A stretch of DNA of 64,000 nt, from positions 3,038,001 through 3,102,000 of the forward strand of contig NZ_BLWC01000001.1 of assembly GCF_013167895.1 (NCBI RefSeq), given 5' to 3'. Source of the stretch: Streptomyces fulvorobeus (GTDB lineage Bacteria > Actinomycetota > Actinomycetes > Streptomycetales > Streptomycetaceae). This document shows, in pieces, positions 1 through 8,109 of the stretch (the first letter of the stretch is position 1; each line of letters opens with the position of its first letter). The notes under the pieces were generated by a model. That model searched no databases and was not told the origin of the DNA. It was given only the letters and a program-made list of their open reading frames with translations. The translations under genes and the position numbers were made by a program.

Positions 1-2
1 TC

Positions 3-131
3 GACCGCCCCTGCTGGGTGGAGGCCGAGGTGCTGCCGTCCCCCGCGCCCGGGTGCACCGCGGTCAGGGTGACCGGCACCCAGGACGACACCCAGGCGTT
101 CCGCGTCGAGTTGAGCGGCCGGGTCACCTAG
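3..131 (+). CDS. C-terminal fragment of an unidentified protein
   Basis: The frame from base 3 is open to a TAG at 129-131 and gives 42 residues ending in ELSGRVT. The start lies outside the window. Its codons show the GC-rich third position expected of a real Streptomyces gene, and the reading frame stops just before the convergent SDR gene. The fragment contains no motif that identifies a family, so no function is assigned. Confidence 0.55.
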   Translation, partial: DRPCWVEAEVLPSPAPGCTAVRVTGTQDDTQAFRVELSGRVT

Positions 132-232
132 GCCGTACGTCCGGCGCCCGCCGTGTGCGTCCCGCCCGGTGGCGGCGTACGGCGCGGGCGCGGGACCGAC
201 GGCGTCCACCGGCCCCGCGCCCACGCTCCGGG

Positions 233-997
233 TCACTGGTTGACGAACCCGCCGTCCACCGGCACGACCGTGCCCGTGAGGAACGGGCAGCGGTCGCTGA
301 GCAGCCACGCCGCGGCCGCCGCGATCTCCTCCGGCTCGGCCGTACGCCCCTGCGGGGTGCGCGAGTTGACCATCTCCTCCAGGCCGGGGTTGCGCCCGAA
401 CCAGTCGGCGGTGATCTCGCTGCGCGTCGTACCGGGCGCGACCGCGTTGACCCGGATGCCCTGCCTCGCGTACTCGTCGGCCGCGGCCCGCGTCAGCCCG
501 ACCACCGCGTGCTTGGAGGCTATGTAGGGGGCGGCCGCGGGTATCGCCACCAGCCCCGCCACGCTGCTGTTGTTGACGATCGAGCCGCCCCCGCTGGTGA
601 GCATCGCGGCGATCTCGTACCGGAGGCAGTTCCACACGCTTCGTACGTTGGTGTCCATGAGGGTGTCGTAGACGTCGTCCCCCATCAGGTGCATCGGCGT
701 ACGGTCACCGCCGAGCCCCGCGTTGTTGAAGGCGCAGTCCAGCCGTCCGTACGTCGACACGGCGAAGTCCACCGCCCGCGAGACGTCCGCCGCCACGGAG
801 ACGTCGGTGACCACGTAGGCCGCTTCCGCGCCGTTGCCGCGCAGCTCGGCGGCGAGCGCGGCCAGCCGCTCCTCGCGGCGCGCCGCCAGCACCACCTTGG
901 CGCCCTCCTGGGCGAACACCCGGGCCGCCGCCGCGCCGATGCCACTGCTCGCCCCGGTGATGAGGACGACTTTGTCTGAGAGGAGATCGTTGCTCAT
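233..997 (-). CDS. SDR-family NAD(P)-dependent oxidoreductase
   Basis: This is a classical short-chain dehydrogenase/reductase of 254 aa, the usual size. The nucleotide-binding motif TGASSGIG is at residues 14-21, NNAG at 91-94, and the catalytic set is S144/S145, Y158 and K162 (YIASK). The C-terminal VDGG region is also typical. The ATG at 997 overlaps the stop of the upstream TetR-type gene (ATGA), so the two are probably translationally coupled and the regulator likely controls this enzyme. The substrate cannot be told from sequence; FabG-like or secondary-metabolite alcohol/ketone substrates are both possible. It is cytoplasmic, with no signal peptide. Confidence 0.9.
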   Translation of the reverse strand: MSNDLLSDKVVLITGASSGIGAAAARVFAQEGAKVVLAARREERLAALAAELRGNGAEAAYVVTDVSVAADVSRAVDFAVSTYGRLDCAFNNAGLGGDRTPMHLMGDDVYDTLMDTNVRSVWNCLRYEIAAMLTSGGGSIVNNSSVAGLVAIPAAAPYIASKHAVVGLTRAAADEYARQGIRVNAVAPGTTRSEITADWFGRNPGLEEMVNSRTPQGRTAEPEEIAAAAAWLLSDRCPFLTGTVVPVDGGFVNQ

Positions 998-1628
998 GGG
1001 CGCAGTGTCGCAGGGCAGTTCGATACGGGCTCGGGCAGCCCCGCGTCTCCCCCGCGCACCGCGAGCCGCGGCAGCATCAACGACCAGAACTGGGTGAGCG
1101 CCCGGCAGGAGGACCACTCCGCGTCCGCGCGACCGAGGATGTCCGAGCCCACCACCGCCGCCGTGACCGCGGACACCGCGGCATCCGGCAGGACGTCCGC
1201 CGCCAGATGTCCGCGCTCACCTGCCAGGGTCAGCGTCGCCCGCACCCATCTGCGCCACTCCTGCCAGAGCGTGCCGCCCCCTGCCAGGTGGCGTCGTTGC
1301 CGAGCCCGAACGCGGCCCTCAGCACCACGTCCTGGGTGATCCGCCGGGCCAGCAGGTGCGAGGTGTCGACCAGCACCCGCAGGGGGTCGGGGTGGCTGGG
1401 CGGGCACGGCGCGATGATCACGCCCAGGGTCCGGGCCGCGGCCTCCTCGACCGCCTCCCCCAGCTCCCTCTTGCTGGCGAAGTGGAAGTGCAGGGCGCCA
1501 CTGCTCACTCCGGCGCCGGCGCTGATACCGGAGAGCGAGGACAGCCCGAAGCCGCTCCGGCCGAAGGACTCGGCGGCTGAGCGGATCAACTCCTCGCGCG
1601 TACGCACCGCGCGGTCCTGCTTGGCCAT
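994..1628 (-). pseudogene. TetR-family regulator (ScbR/ArpA-like), frameshifted
   Basis: From ATG 1628 the N-terminal HTH reads MAKQDRAVRTREELI... and ...GALHFHFASKRELG, the pattern of gamma-butyrolactone-receptor-like TetR proteins. The frame is lost near residue 117 (after NDATWQG), and the remainder (TLWQEWRRWVRATL, then ...SDILGRADAEW) continues in another frame to a TGA at 994-996 that overlaps the start of the SDR gene. The break coincides with a C5 run at 1277-1281; adding one C restores a 211-aa protein of normal family length. The gene is divergent from the quinone oxidoreductase at 1816. The exact restoration and preserved coupling to the SDR suggest an assembly error rather than a dead gene. 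Confidence 0.8.
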
Positions 1629-1815
1629 CCTGAACGCTCCGAGGGCGTGGTTGAGGCTGGTCGGTACGGGCGGGGCCCGGCGGGCCGCCTGCACCCGTCC
1701 GCGCACCGCCGCCCACGCTAACAAACCGGTCGTATGGTTTCGCAGGGAGTCTTCTTCATCTGGCCGAAATTCTTCCCCGGCCCCGGCCTCCGACAACCGC
1801 GAGGTACCGTGCGGC

Positions 1816-2730
1816 ATGCTCGCAATCCAGTTCGGCCGCTTCGGTGGTCCCGACGTCCTCGCACCCGTGGAACTGGCCGCCCCCGTACCGGGCCCCGGAG
1901 AGGTTCTCCTCACGGTCGAGGCGGCCGGGGTGAACTTCGCGGACACCCATCAGGTGGACGGCTCCTACCTGACCGCCGACGCCCTGCCGTTCGTCCCGGG
2001 CAGCGAGGTCGTGGGCCGCACACCCGACGGCACCAGGGTGCTGGCCCGGGTCTCCGGCGGATACGCGGAACAGGTGGTCGCCAAGGAGTCCGCCCTCCAG
2101 CAGATCCCCGGGGAACTGGGCGCCGCGGAGGCGCTCGCCCTGATGACACAGGGCCTCACCGCCTGGCACCTCCTGCGCTCGGCGGCCCGGCTGCGCGAGG
2201 GGGAGACCGTGGTCGTCCACTCCGCGGCCGGCGGGGTGGGCAGCCTCGCCGTCCAGCTGGCCAGGGAGTTCGGCGCCGGACGCGTGCTCGCCCAGGTCTC
2301 GGCCCCCGCCAAGGAGCGCCTCGCCCTGGACCTCGGCGCGGACGCGGTCATCACCTACCCCCACCAGGAGAAGGCGGACGTCGTCCTGGACGCCGTGGGC
2401 GGCGAGCTCTTCGACCAGGCCCTCGGGTCCCTGGCCTCCTTCGGCCGGCTGGTGACCTACGGCAACGCCGCGCGGTCCGGATTCACCCCGGTCGACCCGG
2501 CCCGGCTCAACCGCCTCAACGCGGCGGTCGTCGGCTTCTGGCTGCGGCCCGCGCTGGCGGCGCCGGGCGCGGTCAGCGGCCCCCTCAAGGAACTCTTCAC
2601 CATGGTCGCGGACGGGCGTCTAAGGCCGGTGGCCGGCGGAAGCTATCCGCTCACCGAGGCCCGCCGCGCCCACGAGGACCTGCTCGCCCGGCGCACGGTC
2701 GGCAAGATCGTCCTGGTCCCCGGCGCCTGA
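1816..2730 (+). CDS. Zinc-less quinone oxidoreductase (MDR superfamily)
   Basis: The protein is 304 aa and begins MLAIQFGRFGGPDVL. The order is an N-terminal GroES-like domain (PVPGPGEVLLTVEAAGVNFAD) followed by a Rossmann domain with AAGGVGSLAVQLA near residue 140. It lacks the structural-zinc cysteine cluster, as in NADPH:quinone reductases such as QorA. It is transcribed divergently from the TetR/SDR operon, with under 190 bp between them, and may share its regulator. Typical activity is NADPH-dependent reduction of quinones or enones; the real substrate is unknown. An upstream in-frame extension exists, but it lies in the regulator's promoter side and is not protein-like. Confidence 0.88.
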   Translation: MLAIQFGRFGGPDVLAPVELAAPVPGPGEVLLTVEAAGVNFADTHQVDGSYLTADALPFVPGSEVVGRTPDGTRVLARVSGGYAEQVVAKESALQQIPGELGAAEALALMTQGLTAWHLLRSAARLREGETVVVHSAAGGVGSLAVQLAREFGAGRVLAQVSAPAKERLALDLGADAVITYPHQEKADVVLDAVGGELFDQALGSLASFGRLVTYGNAARSGFTPVDPARLNRLNAAVVGFWLRPALAAPGAVSGPLKELFTMVADGRLRPVAGGSYPLTEARRAHEDLLARRTVGKIVLVPGA

Positions 2731-2968
2731 CAGCGCGCCGGACACCGCACCGGGATCACCGCGGGTCCGCCGCCGAGCGGGCCCGCCGGCGCACCCGGGA
2801 AGAGGCGTGACGACAGCCGTCGCGTGATCAGGAAGACGGTTCCCGGGGACCCCCTCACCCGCGTACCGCAAGAAATCGGCCCGAAACGGCCCACCACGGG
2901 AGTGTGGGGCGGCCTGCCGCTCCCGACGCGCCGGTCCTCCCGCCCGTGGCGGTCACTAAGGTGTCCGC

Positions 2969-4048
2969 GTGACCTCCTTGACCTCGCAGACACCGGGCCG
3001 GGCCCCCACCGGAGCCGGGACAGCGCCGGCCGCTGCCCGCGCCGGGCGCGACCCGTTCTTCGACAACGCGAAATACCTGGCGATCGTCCTGGTCGCGATG
3101 GGCCATTCCTGGGAGCCGCTGCCCGGCAGCGGGCGGGTCGTCGAGGCGCTGTACACCTTCGTCTACACGTTCCACATGCCGGTCTTCATCGTGATCGCCG
3201 GCTACTTCTCCCGCGGTTTCGACCTGCGCCCGGAACGCGTCTGGAAACTGGTCACCCAGCTCCTGGTGCCGTACGTCGTCTTCGAGGTCGCCTACACCGT
3301 CTTCGAGCGCCTGGTCAGGAACCCCTCGCAGCAGTTGACCATCGTCGACCCGTACTGGCTGCTCTGGTTCCTGCCCGCCCTCTTCATCTGGCGGCTCACC
3401 ACCCCGGTCTGGCAGGTGATCCGCCAGCCGGTGGCCGTCTCCGTCGCCATCGCGGCCCTGGCCCCGATGGCGAGCGGCATCGGCGACGACCTCCAGCTCC
3501 AGCGGGTGCTGCAGTTCCTCCCGTTCTACGTGCTCGGCCTGCGCCTGCGCCCGCACCACTTCGACCTGGTGCGCCGTCCCGTCGCCCGGCTCCTGTCCCT
3601 GCCGGTCTGCGCCGTGGCCCTGCTCGTCGCCTACTGGGCGGTTCCGCGCATCTCGACCAGGTGGTTCTACCGGAGCCAGAGCACCGAGGAACTCGCCTCG
3701 CCGATGTGGGCCGGTGCGGCGATGACACTGCTGCTGTTCGCTGCCGCCGTGGTGCTCAGCGCGTGCTTCCTCGCCTGGGTGCCGAGCCGGAAGCTGTGGA
3801 TGAGCGCCCTGGGAGCGGGCACGATCTACGGCTACCTGCTGCACGGGTTCGTGATCAGGGCCGCCTCGTACGAGGGCTTCTACGACCACGCGTTCCTGGC
3901 GACTCCGTCCGGCCGGATCGTGCTGACAGTGGCGGCCGCGGTGATGGTGACGCTGCTCTGCACCTCACCCGTACGGCGGGCGCTCCGCGTCCTGGTGGAG
4001 CCCCGCATGAACTGGGCCCTGAGGCCCAGGCCCGAACCGGCGCCCTGA
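2969..4048 (+). CDS. Acyltransferase-3 family integral membrane protein
   Basis: This 359-aa multi-spanning protein has the acyltransferase-3 signature at its start: FFDNAKYLAIVLVAMGHSW, with the conserved His, followed by TFHMPVFIVIAGYFS. About ten hydrophobic segments follow. Members O-acylate membrane-accessible sugars, lipids or peptidoglycan from acyl-CoA; the substrate here is unknown. The start is GTG 2969. A TAAGGT -10-like hexamer at 2957-2962 lies only 6 nt upstream and there is no Shine-Dalgarno, so a leaderless mRNA is likely. It stands alone between convergent neighbours. Confidence 0.85.
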   Translation: MTSLTSQTPGRAPTGAGTAPAAARAGRDPFFDNAKYLAIVLVAMGHSWEPLPGSGRVVEALYTFVYTFHMPVFIVIAGYFSRGFDLRPERVWKLVTQLLVPYVVFEVAYTVFERLVRNPSQQLTIVDPYWLLWFLPALFIWRLTTPVWQVIRQPVAVSVAIAALAPMASGIGDDLQLQRVLQFLPFYVLGLRLRPHHFDLVRRPVARLLSLPVCAVALLVAYWAVPRISTRWFYRSQSTEELASPMWAGAAMTLLLFAAAVVLSACFLAWVPSRKLWMSALGAGTIYGYLLHGFVIRAASYEGFYDHAFLATPSGRIVLTVAAAVMVTLLCTSPVRRALRVLVEPRMNWALRPRPEPAP

Positions 4049-4069
4049 CATACCGGACGCGGGGCCGCC

Positions 4070-4273
4070 TCAGCCGGTGACGGCGGTGCTGCCGAGCACC
4101 GTGGCGTGCTCCAGGACGTCTTCCAGCGGGTCGTCGATCTGACCCGTCATGATGAGCGCCACCCGCGGACCGTTGTGCGCGTGGGTGGGCGTCTCGTCGG
4201 CATGCGCGATCCCGGCGGCCGGCAGGAAGGCCAGCACCGTCGCCGCGAGTACGGTCAGCTTGCGCATGCTCAT
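4070..4273 (-). CDS. Small secreted protein of unknown function
   Basis: This 67-aa protein has a clear Sec signal peptide: MSMRKLTVLAATVLAF, then LPAAGIAHA with probable cleavage AHA|DE. The mature part is about 40 residues, contains a His-rich spot (THAHNG) and has no cysteine. A second ATG two codons in (4267) is an equally good start. I recognise no family. It is convergent with the acyltransferase and is followed on the same strand by nothing obvious. Confidence 0.6.
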   Translation of the reverse strand: MSMRKLTVLAATVLAFLPAAGIAHADETPTHAHNGPRVALIMTGQIDDPLEDVLEHATVLGSTAVTG

Positions 4274-4451
4274 GTCGGTTCCTCGCCCAGGGGTGCAGTC
4301 GGAAGCACCATCCTCTCCCTACGCCCGGGAGCGACACGCCTGTCCTCACCCGGATGGCGGAAGGGCTGTTACGGGAACGCACCGCACCCCTGGGCCCGGA
4401 CGACGGGCACAGGGGTGCGGTTTGCACGAGTCACACGATCGGACTACCGGT

Positions 4452-4760
4452 TCAGGAGGGGTCCGGCGTGCCCAGCAGCGCCGACGCGTTCTCCATCGGG
4501 GTGAGGGGCACCGCGGGGGCGGGCACCTCGGCCGAGCGGCAGGTGAAGCCGAGGCGCGTCAGCGCCCGGGTGACCTCCGCGGAGGAGAAGTCACGGCGGT
4601 CCTGCCGGGTGATCACTTCGCCGACCTGCTTGACGGGGTAGACCCGGCGGCTGATGACCACCGCGTCACCGGTGACGGGTTCGGGCTTGATGCCCTTCAT
4701 CGAATCCTCGACTTCGTTCTTGAAGAGATCGAAGGGGAAGCGGGCGATGACACAGCGCAT
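4452..4760 (-). CDS. Small conserved Streptomyces protein next to DEAD-box helicase (SCO5918-like)
   Basis: This 102-aa protein starts MRCVIARFPFDLFKNEV and contains the block VYPVKQVGEVITRQDRRDFS. From memory it resembles the small proteins that accompany cold-shock/DEAD-box pairs in Streptomyces (the family named after SCO5918); I could not check this. It lies 53 nt downstream of the helicase on the same strand, so co-transcription with the cold-shock group is likely. No catalytic motif is visible. It is probably cytoplasmic. Confidence 0.75.
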   Translation of the reverse strand: MRCVIARFPFDLFKNEVEDSMKGIKPEPVTGDAVVISRRVYPVKQVGEVITRQDRRDFSSAEVTRALTRLGFTCRSAEVPAPAVPLTPMENASALLGTPDPS

Positions 4761-4813
4761 AGTGCCTCAACAAGGTGGAGGGAACAGCCGGACGGGGACC
4801 TACCGGTTCGGAT

Positions 4814-6376
4814 TCACGCGGCACGGTTGGTACGGCGCTGCGGCGCCGCGGTACGCGCCTCTGTCGCGGGCGCGCCCGGACGGCGTCCCTGAGCGGGGCG
4901 GCTGCGACGGCCACGGCCGGCGAACCCGCCGCTCTTGCGCTCGGAGGGCGGCGAGGTGATGGTGACCGGCACACCGGAAGGGGTCTGCGCCCCGGTGATC
5001 CGGCTCAGCTCGGCCTCGCCGGAGTGGACCTGGGCGACCTGCGGGGTGATCCCGGCGTCCACCATCAGGCGGGTCATCTCGCGGCGCTGGTTGGGCAGCA
5101 CCAGCGTGACGACGCTGCCGGACTCACCGGCACGGGCGGTACGGCCGCCTCGGTGCAGGTAGTCCTTGTGGTCACTCGGCGGGTCGACGTTCACGACGAG
5201 GTCGAGGTTGTCGACGTGGATGCCCCGGGCGGCGACGTTGGTCGCGACGAGCACCGTGACGTGGCCGGTCTTGAACCGGTCCAGGGTGCGGGTGCGCTGC
5301 GGCTGCGACTTGCCGCCGTGCAGGGCCGCGGCCCGTACACCGCTGGACAGCAGGTGGTCGGTGAGCTTGTCCACGGCGTGCTTGGTGTCCAGGAACATGA
5401 TCACCCGGCCCTCGCGGGCCGCGATCTCGGTGGTCGTGGCGTACTTGTCGGCGCCCTGGACGTAGAGCACGTGGTGCTCCATCGTCGTCACCGCACCGGC
5501 CGCGGGGTCGACCGAGTGGACGACCGGGTCGTTCAGGTAGCGGCGGACGAGCAGGTCGACGTTGCGGTCGAGGGTGGCCGAGAACAGCATCCGCTGCCCG
5601 TCGGGGCTCACCTGGTCGAGCAGCTCGGTGACCTGGGGCATGAAGCCCATGTCCGCCATCTGGTCGGCCTCGTCGAGGACGGTGATGGTGACACGGTCGA
5701 GGCGGCAGTCACCGCGCTCGATGAGGTCCTTCAGCCGGCCCGGGGTGGCGACGACGACTTCGGCGCCGCCGCGCAGGGCGCTGGCCTGGCGGCCGATCGA
5801 CATGCCGCCGACGACGGTGGCGATGCGCAGCTTCAGCGACCGGGCGTACGGGGTGAGCGCGTCGGTGACCTGCTGGGCCAGTTCCCGGGTGGGGACGAGG
5901 ACCAGGGCCAGCGGACGGCGGGCGTCGGCGCGGCGGCCCTCGGTACGGGCCAGCAGGGCCAGGCCGAAGGCGAGCGTCTTGCCCGAGCCGGTGCGGCCAC
6001 GGCCCAGGACGTCACGGCCTGCCAGCGAGTTCGGCAGGGTGGCCGCCTGGATCGGGAACGGGACGGACATGCCCTCGGCGACGAGCGCCGCCATCAGCGG
6101 TGCGGGCATCTCCAGGTCACCGAAGGCTTCGACGGCGGGAAGCGCGGGGGTGATGGTCACGGGGAGGGCGAACTCGCCCTGCAGTGCCGCGGGCCGGCGG
6201 CCGTAGCCACCGGAGCGTCCGGAGCCGCCGCCGGAACGGCCCTGGGAGGAACCGCCCTGCCGGCTCGACGGAGCGGATCGGAACCCGTTGGCCGTACGAC
6301 TGGTGCTTCCGGCGGAACCGCCCGAGCGGGTCCGGGAAAATCGGTCATTCGTACGGGGTGTGCGATCGCGGTTCAT
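4814..6376 (-). CDS. DEAD-box ATP-dependent RNA helicase
   Basis: The protein is 520 aa. A Gly/Ser/Arg-rich N-terminal tail (about 1-65) precedes the RecA-like core. The Q motif is around 98-112, motif I GRTGSGKT at 127-134, PTRELAQQ at 162-169, DEAD at 235-238 and SAT at 266-268. The helicase C-domain has ATNVAARGIHV and HRGGRTARAG. A basic C-terminal tail (GRGRRSRPAQGRR) probably binds RNA. It lies between the cold-shock protein gene and a small conserved gene, all on the minus strand. This suggests a role in unwinding RNA during cold growth or ribosome assembly. Confidence 0.93.
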   Translation of the reverse strand: MNRDRTPRTNDRFSRTRSGGSAGSTSRTANGFRSAPSSRQGGSSQGRSGGGSGRSGGYGRRPAALQGEFALPVTITPALPAVEAFGDLEMPAPLMAALVAEGMSVPFPIQAATLPNSLAGRDVLGRGRTGSGKTLAFGLALLARTEGRRADARRPLALVLVPTRELAQQVTDALTPYARSLKLRIATVVGGMSIGRQASALRGGAEVVVATPGRLKDLIERGDCRLDRVTITVLDEADQMADMGFMPQVTELLDQVSPDGQRMLFSATLDRNVDLLVRRYLNDPVVHSVDPAAGAVTTMEHHVLYVQGADKYATTTEIAAREGRVIMFLDTKHAVDKLTDHLLSSGVRAAALHGGKSQPQRTRTLDRFKTGHVTVLVATNVAARGIHVDNLDLVVNVDPPSDHKDYLHRGGRTARAGESGSVVTLVLPNQRREMTRLMVDAGITPQVAQVHSGEAELSRITGAQTPSGVPVTITSPPSERKSGGFAGRGRRSRPAQGRRPGAPATEARTAAPQRRTNRAA

Positions 6377-6386
6377 GCAGAACCTT

Positions 6387-6409
6387 CCTCGATATGGCGC
6401 GTATCGAGG
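6387..6409 (-). promoter_or_regulatory. Inverted repeat just upstream of helicase start
   Basis: Eight-base arms (CCTCGATA and TATCGAGG) flank a 7-nt spacer, ending 10 nt before the helicase ATG. It could be a leader hairpin hiding the translation start or a protein-binding site. The flanks are unusually A+T-rich for this genome. Confidence 0.4.
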
Positions 6410-6679
6410 GATTCTTTATCGGGCAGCAGCAGCCTGAGCGGCGCCAAGAATCGCAAGAACGTGCCGATGAAATACGAAATTGAAGCCCGGCCGCTGGGAA
6501 CAAGCCGTATCCGGCACTTCAGATTGACTGCTTCGACATGACCGACATTCATCCGGAGTTCATCACCGGGGAGTCGCTCACAGTGTCGGTCATGGATCGG
6601 TCAAGATGTGGGACGTGCGGTGGAGCGTGGTGCGGGACGTGCGGAGGGCTCGTCACCGGGCCCCCGGAAAACAGCAACG

Positions 6680-6715
6680 AGCTGGGGCCCGCACCCCAAG
6701 GTGCGGGCCCCAGCT
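6680..6715 (-). terminator. Strong hairpin terminator after cold-shock gene
   Basis: A 16-bp perfect stem (AGCTGGGGCCCGCACC and its complement) with a CCAA loop lies 20 nt beyond the stop of the cold-shock gene. There is no U-tract, as usual in Streptomyces. It may partly separate the cold-shock gene from the helicase. Confidence 0.75.
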
Positions 6716-6734
6716 GCGTCGTTCGCCTGAGTGA

Positions 6735-6938
6735 TCAGGCGGGGGTGATGTTCTCCGCCTGCGGGCCCTTCTGGCCCTGCGTGACGTCGAAGTTCACCTT
6801 CTGGCCTTCCTGCAGCTCGCGGAAGCCGGAAGAGGCGATGTTCGAGTAGTGAGCGAAGACGTCAGCGCCGCCACCCTCCTGCTCGATGAAGCCGAAACCC
6901 TTTTCCGCGTTGAACCACTTCACGGTGCCAGTAGCCAT
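6735..6938 (-). CDS. Cold-shock domain protein
   Basis: This 67-aa single CSD protein starts [18 protein letters not shown], with RNP1 KGFGFI and RNP2-like DVFAHYS. It binds single-stranded nucleic acid and acts as an RNA chaperone. The start is fixed by the Shine-Dalgarno GAAGGAG 7-8 nt upstream; a longer in-frame extension is not supported. It heads the cold-shock group that includes the DEAD-box helicase. About 700 nt of gene-free DNA upstream leaves room for a long regulated leader. Confidence 0.95.
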   Translation of the reverse strand: MATGTVKWFNAEKGFGFIEQEGGGADVFAHYSNIASSGFRELQEGQKVNFDVTQGQKGPQAENITPA

Positions 6939-7647
6939 GTCATATCTCCTTCGGGGCAGTGCCCGTGAGCTCACACTGTGTGCGCTCTACGTCGCCGCAA
7001 ATGATTGCCCCTTCCGGAAGAACCGGAAATACAAAAGCGCACCCACCGATGTAGAACCGGCGAGAGCACTTGAAGTTTTGGGAACCACAACTGCAACTGA
7101 GATCAACCGTAGCACGGTTCGCCGGGAGCGGGGCTGTACGCCATATCACTCGGGTCGCGGGCATAAAACCGCAGTTGCACGTCGAGCAATATTCTGTGCT
7201 CGCCAAAGCAGATAATCAGTTGCGCCTGGCGGAATGCCGCAGCTCCTCGCCTGAACACAGGGCCTCTTCCGTCCCGCGCACAGGCGTACCGCCGTCTGCC
7301 GCACCGCACGCCAAGCCCTGGGCGGGGCGGGCGGTACGGGCGGCCGACTGATCAGTTGGTCAGTTGGTCGCGGGCCCGGCCTGGGGCCATAATGCGGGTG
7401 TAGCCCTTCACGCATCCCCCGTCGTGAAGGGCTACACCTCTGCGCGCGCCGCGTGTCGGGCTGGGACTGGGTGTCGGTCCGGTTGTCGGGCTGGTGTCGG
7501 GCCGGTTGAGGATCGCGCGGGCGCGCGCCCGCGTATGTGGCGCGCAACGGTCTGGGCCGTACGTCCTGTGGCTGCTGCCCGCTCAGGCGGGGGTGGCGCC
7601 ACTGGTCGACCATCCGCTCCGGACGGGCCGGTGAGCCCTCCGGCCCG
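6939..7647. other. Gene-free region upstream of cold-shock gene, with hairpin
   Basis: I find no convincing gene here. Bases 6960-7210 are markedly more A+T-rich than the surroundings and should hold the cold-shock promoter and leader. At 7397-7438 there is a 16-bp perfect stem (arm GGTGTAGCCCTTCACG in one orientation) with a 10-nt loop. An 8-mer, TCAGTTGG, is repeated in tandem near 7352-7367. The hairpin could end the transcript of the YunG/phosphatase group or belong to a small RNA. Confidence 0.5.
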
Positions 7648-8046
7648 TCACACCCGCACCCGCACCTGCCCGCGCAGCCGCTCCAGCACCCGTCCGCGCA
7701 GCAGCTCGTACTCCTCGCGGAGCCGCGCGATCTCCGGCGGACGGGGCACCACGGTGCCGCCCGTCACGATCTCCTCCGGTCCGAACTGCTCGCGGGTCAG
7801 GTCGATCTCGATACCCATGCCCAGGCGGTTCCACCAGTGGAAGTCCGTCCGCACCCCGCCGACGCGGACCTCGCCCCGGATCAGCTCGCCGCCGAGCAGG
7901 TCGTTGACCACCATGGCCGTGACCCCGCACTGGTCCCGCGCGGGATTGTCAGGATTCCAGCGCGGGCGGTGAACGGGGGTGGTCGTGTCGGCGTCCCAGC
8001 TGCTTCTGATGGCGGCTTCGAGATCGGCGAGGAGGAGGGGTTCCAT
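7648..8046 (-). CDS. YunG-family protein
   Basis: This 132-aa protein has the YunG-like features ARDQCGVTAMVVNDLLGGEL near the N-terminus (a conserved D-Q-C-G-x-T-A segment) and HWWNRLGMGIEIDLTREQF in the middle. The Cys in DQCGVTA and the His of HWWN suggest a papain/transglutaminase-like fold, but activity is not established for the family. It lies 63 nt downstream of the phosphatase gene on the same strand and may be in one transcript. Confidence 0.75.
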   Translation of the reverse strand: MEPLLLADLEAAIRSSWDADTTTPVHRPRWNPDNPARDQCGVTAMVVNDLLGGELIRGEVRVGGVRTDFHWWNRLGMGIEIDLTREQFGPEEIVTGGTVVPRPPEIARLREEYELLRGRVLERLRGQVRVRV

Positions 8047-8109
8047 GCCCTGATCCTCCCACCGCCCACTGACATTCCGCGCCCGCCGGGAACGCCCAAC
8101 ACCCCCCGG

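Noticed and set aside
53..979. 308-codon plus-strand frame opposite the SDR gene
   Set aside because: It mirrors the SDR coding strand and encodes an Arg/Pro-rich sequence with no family features.
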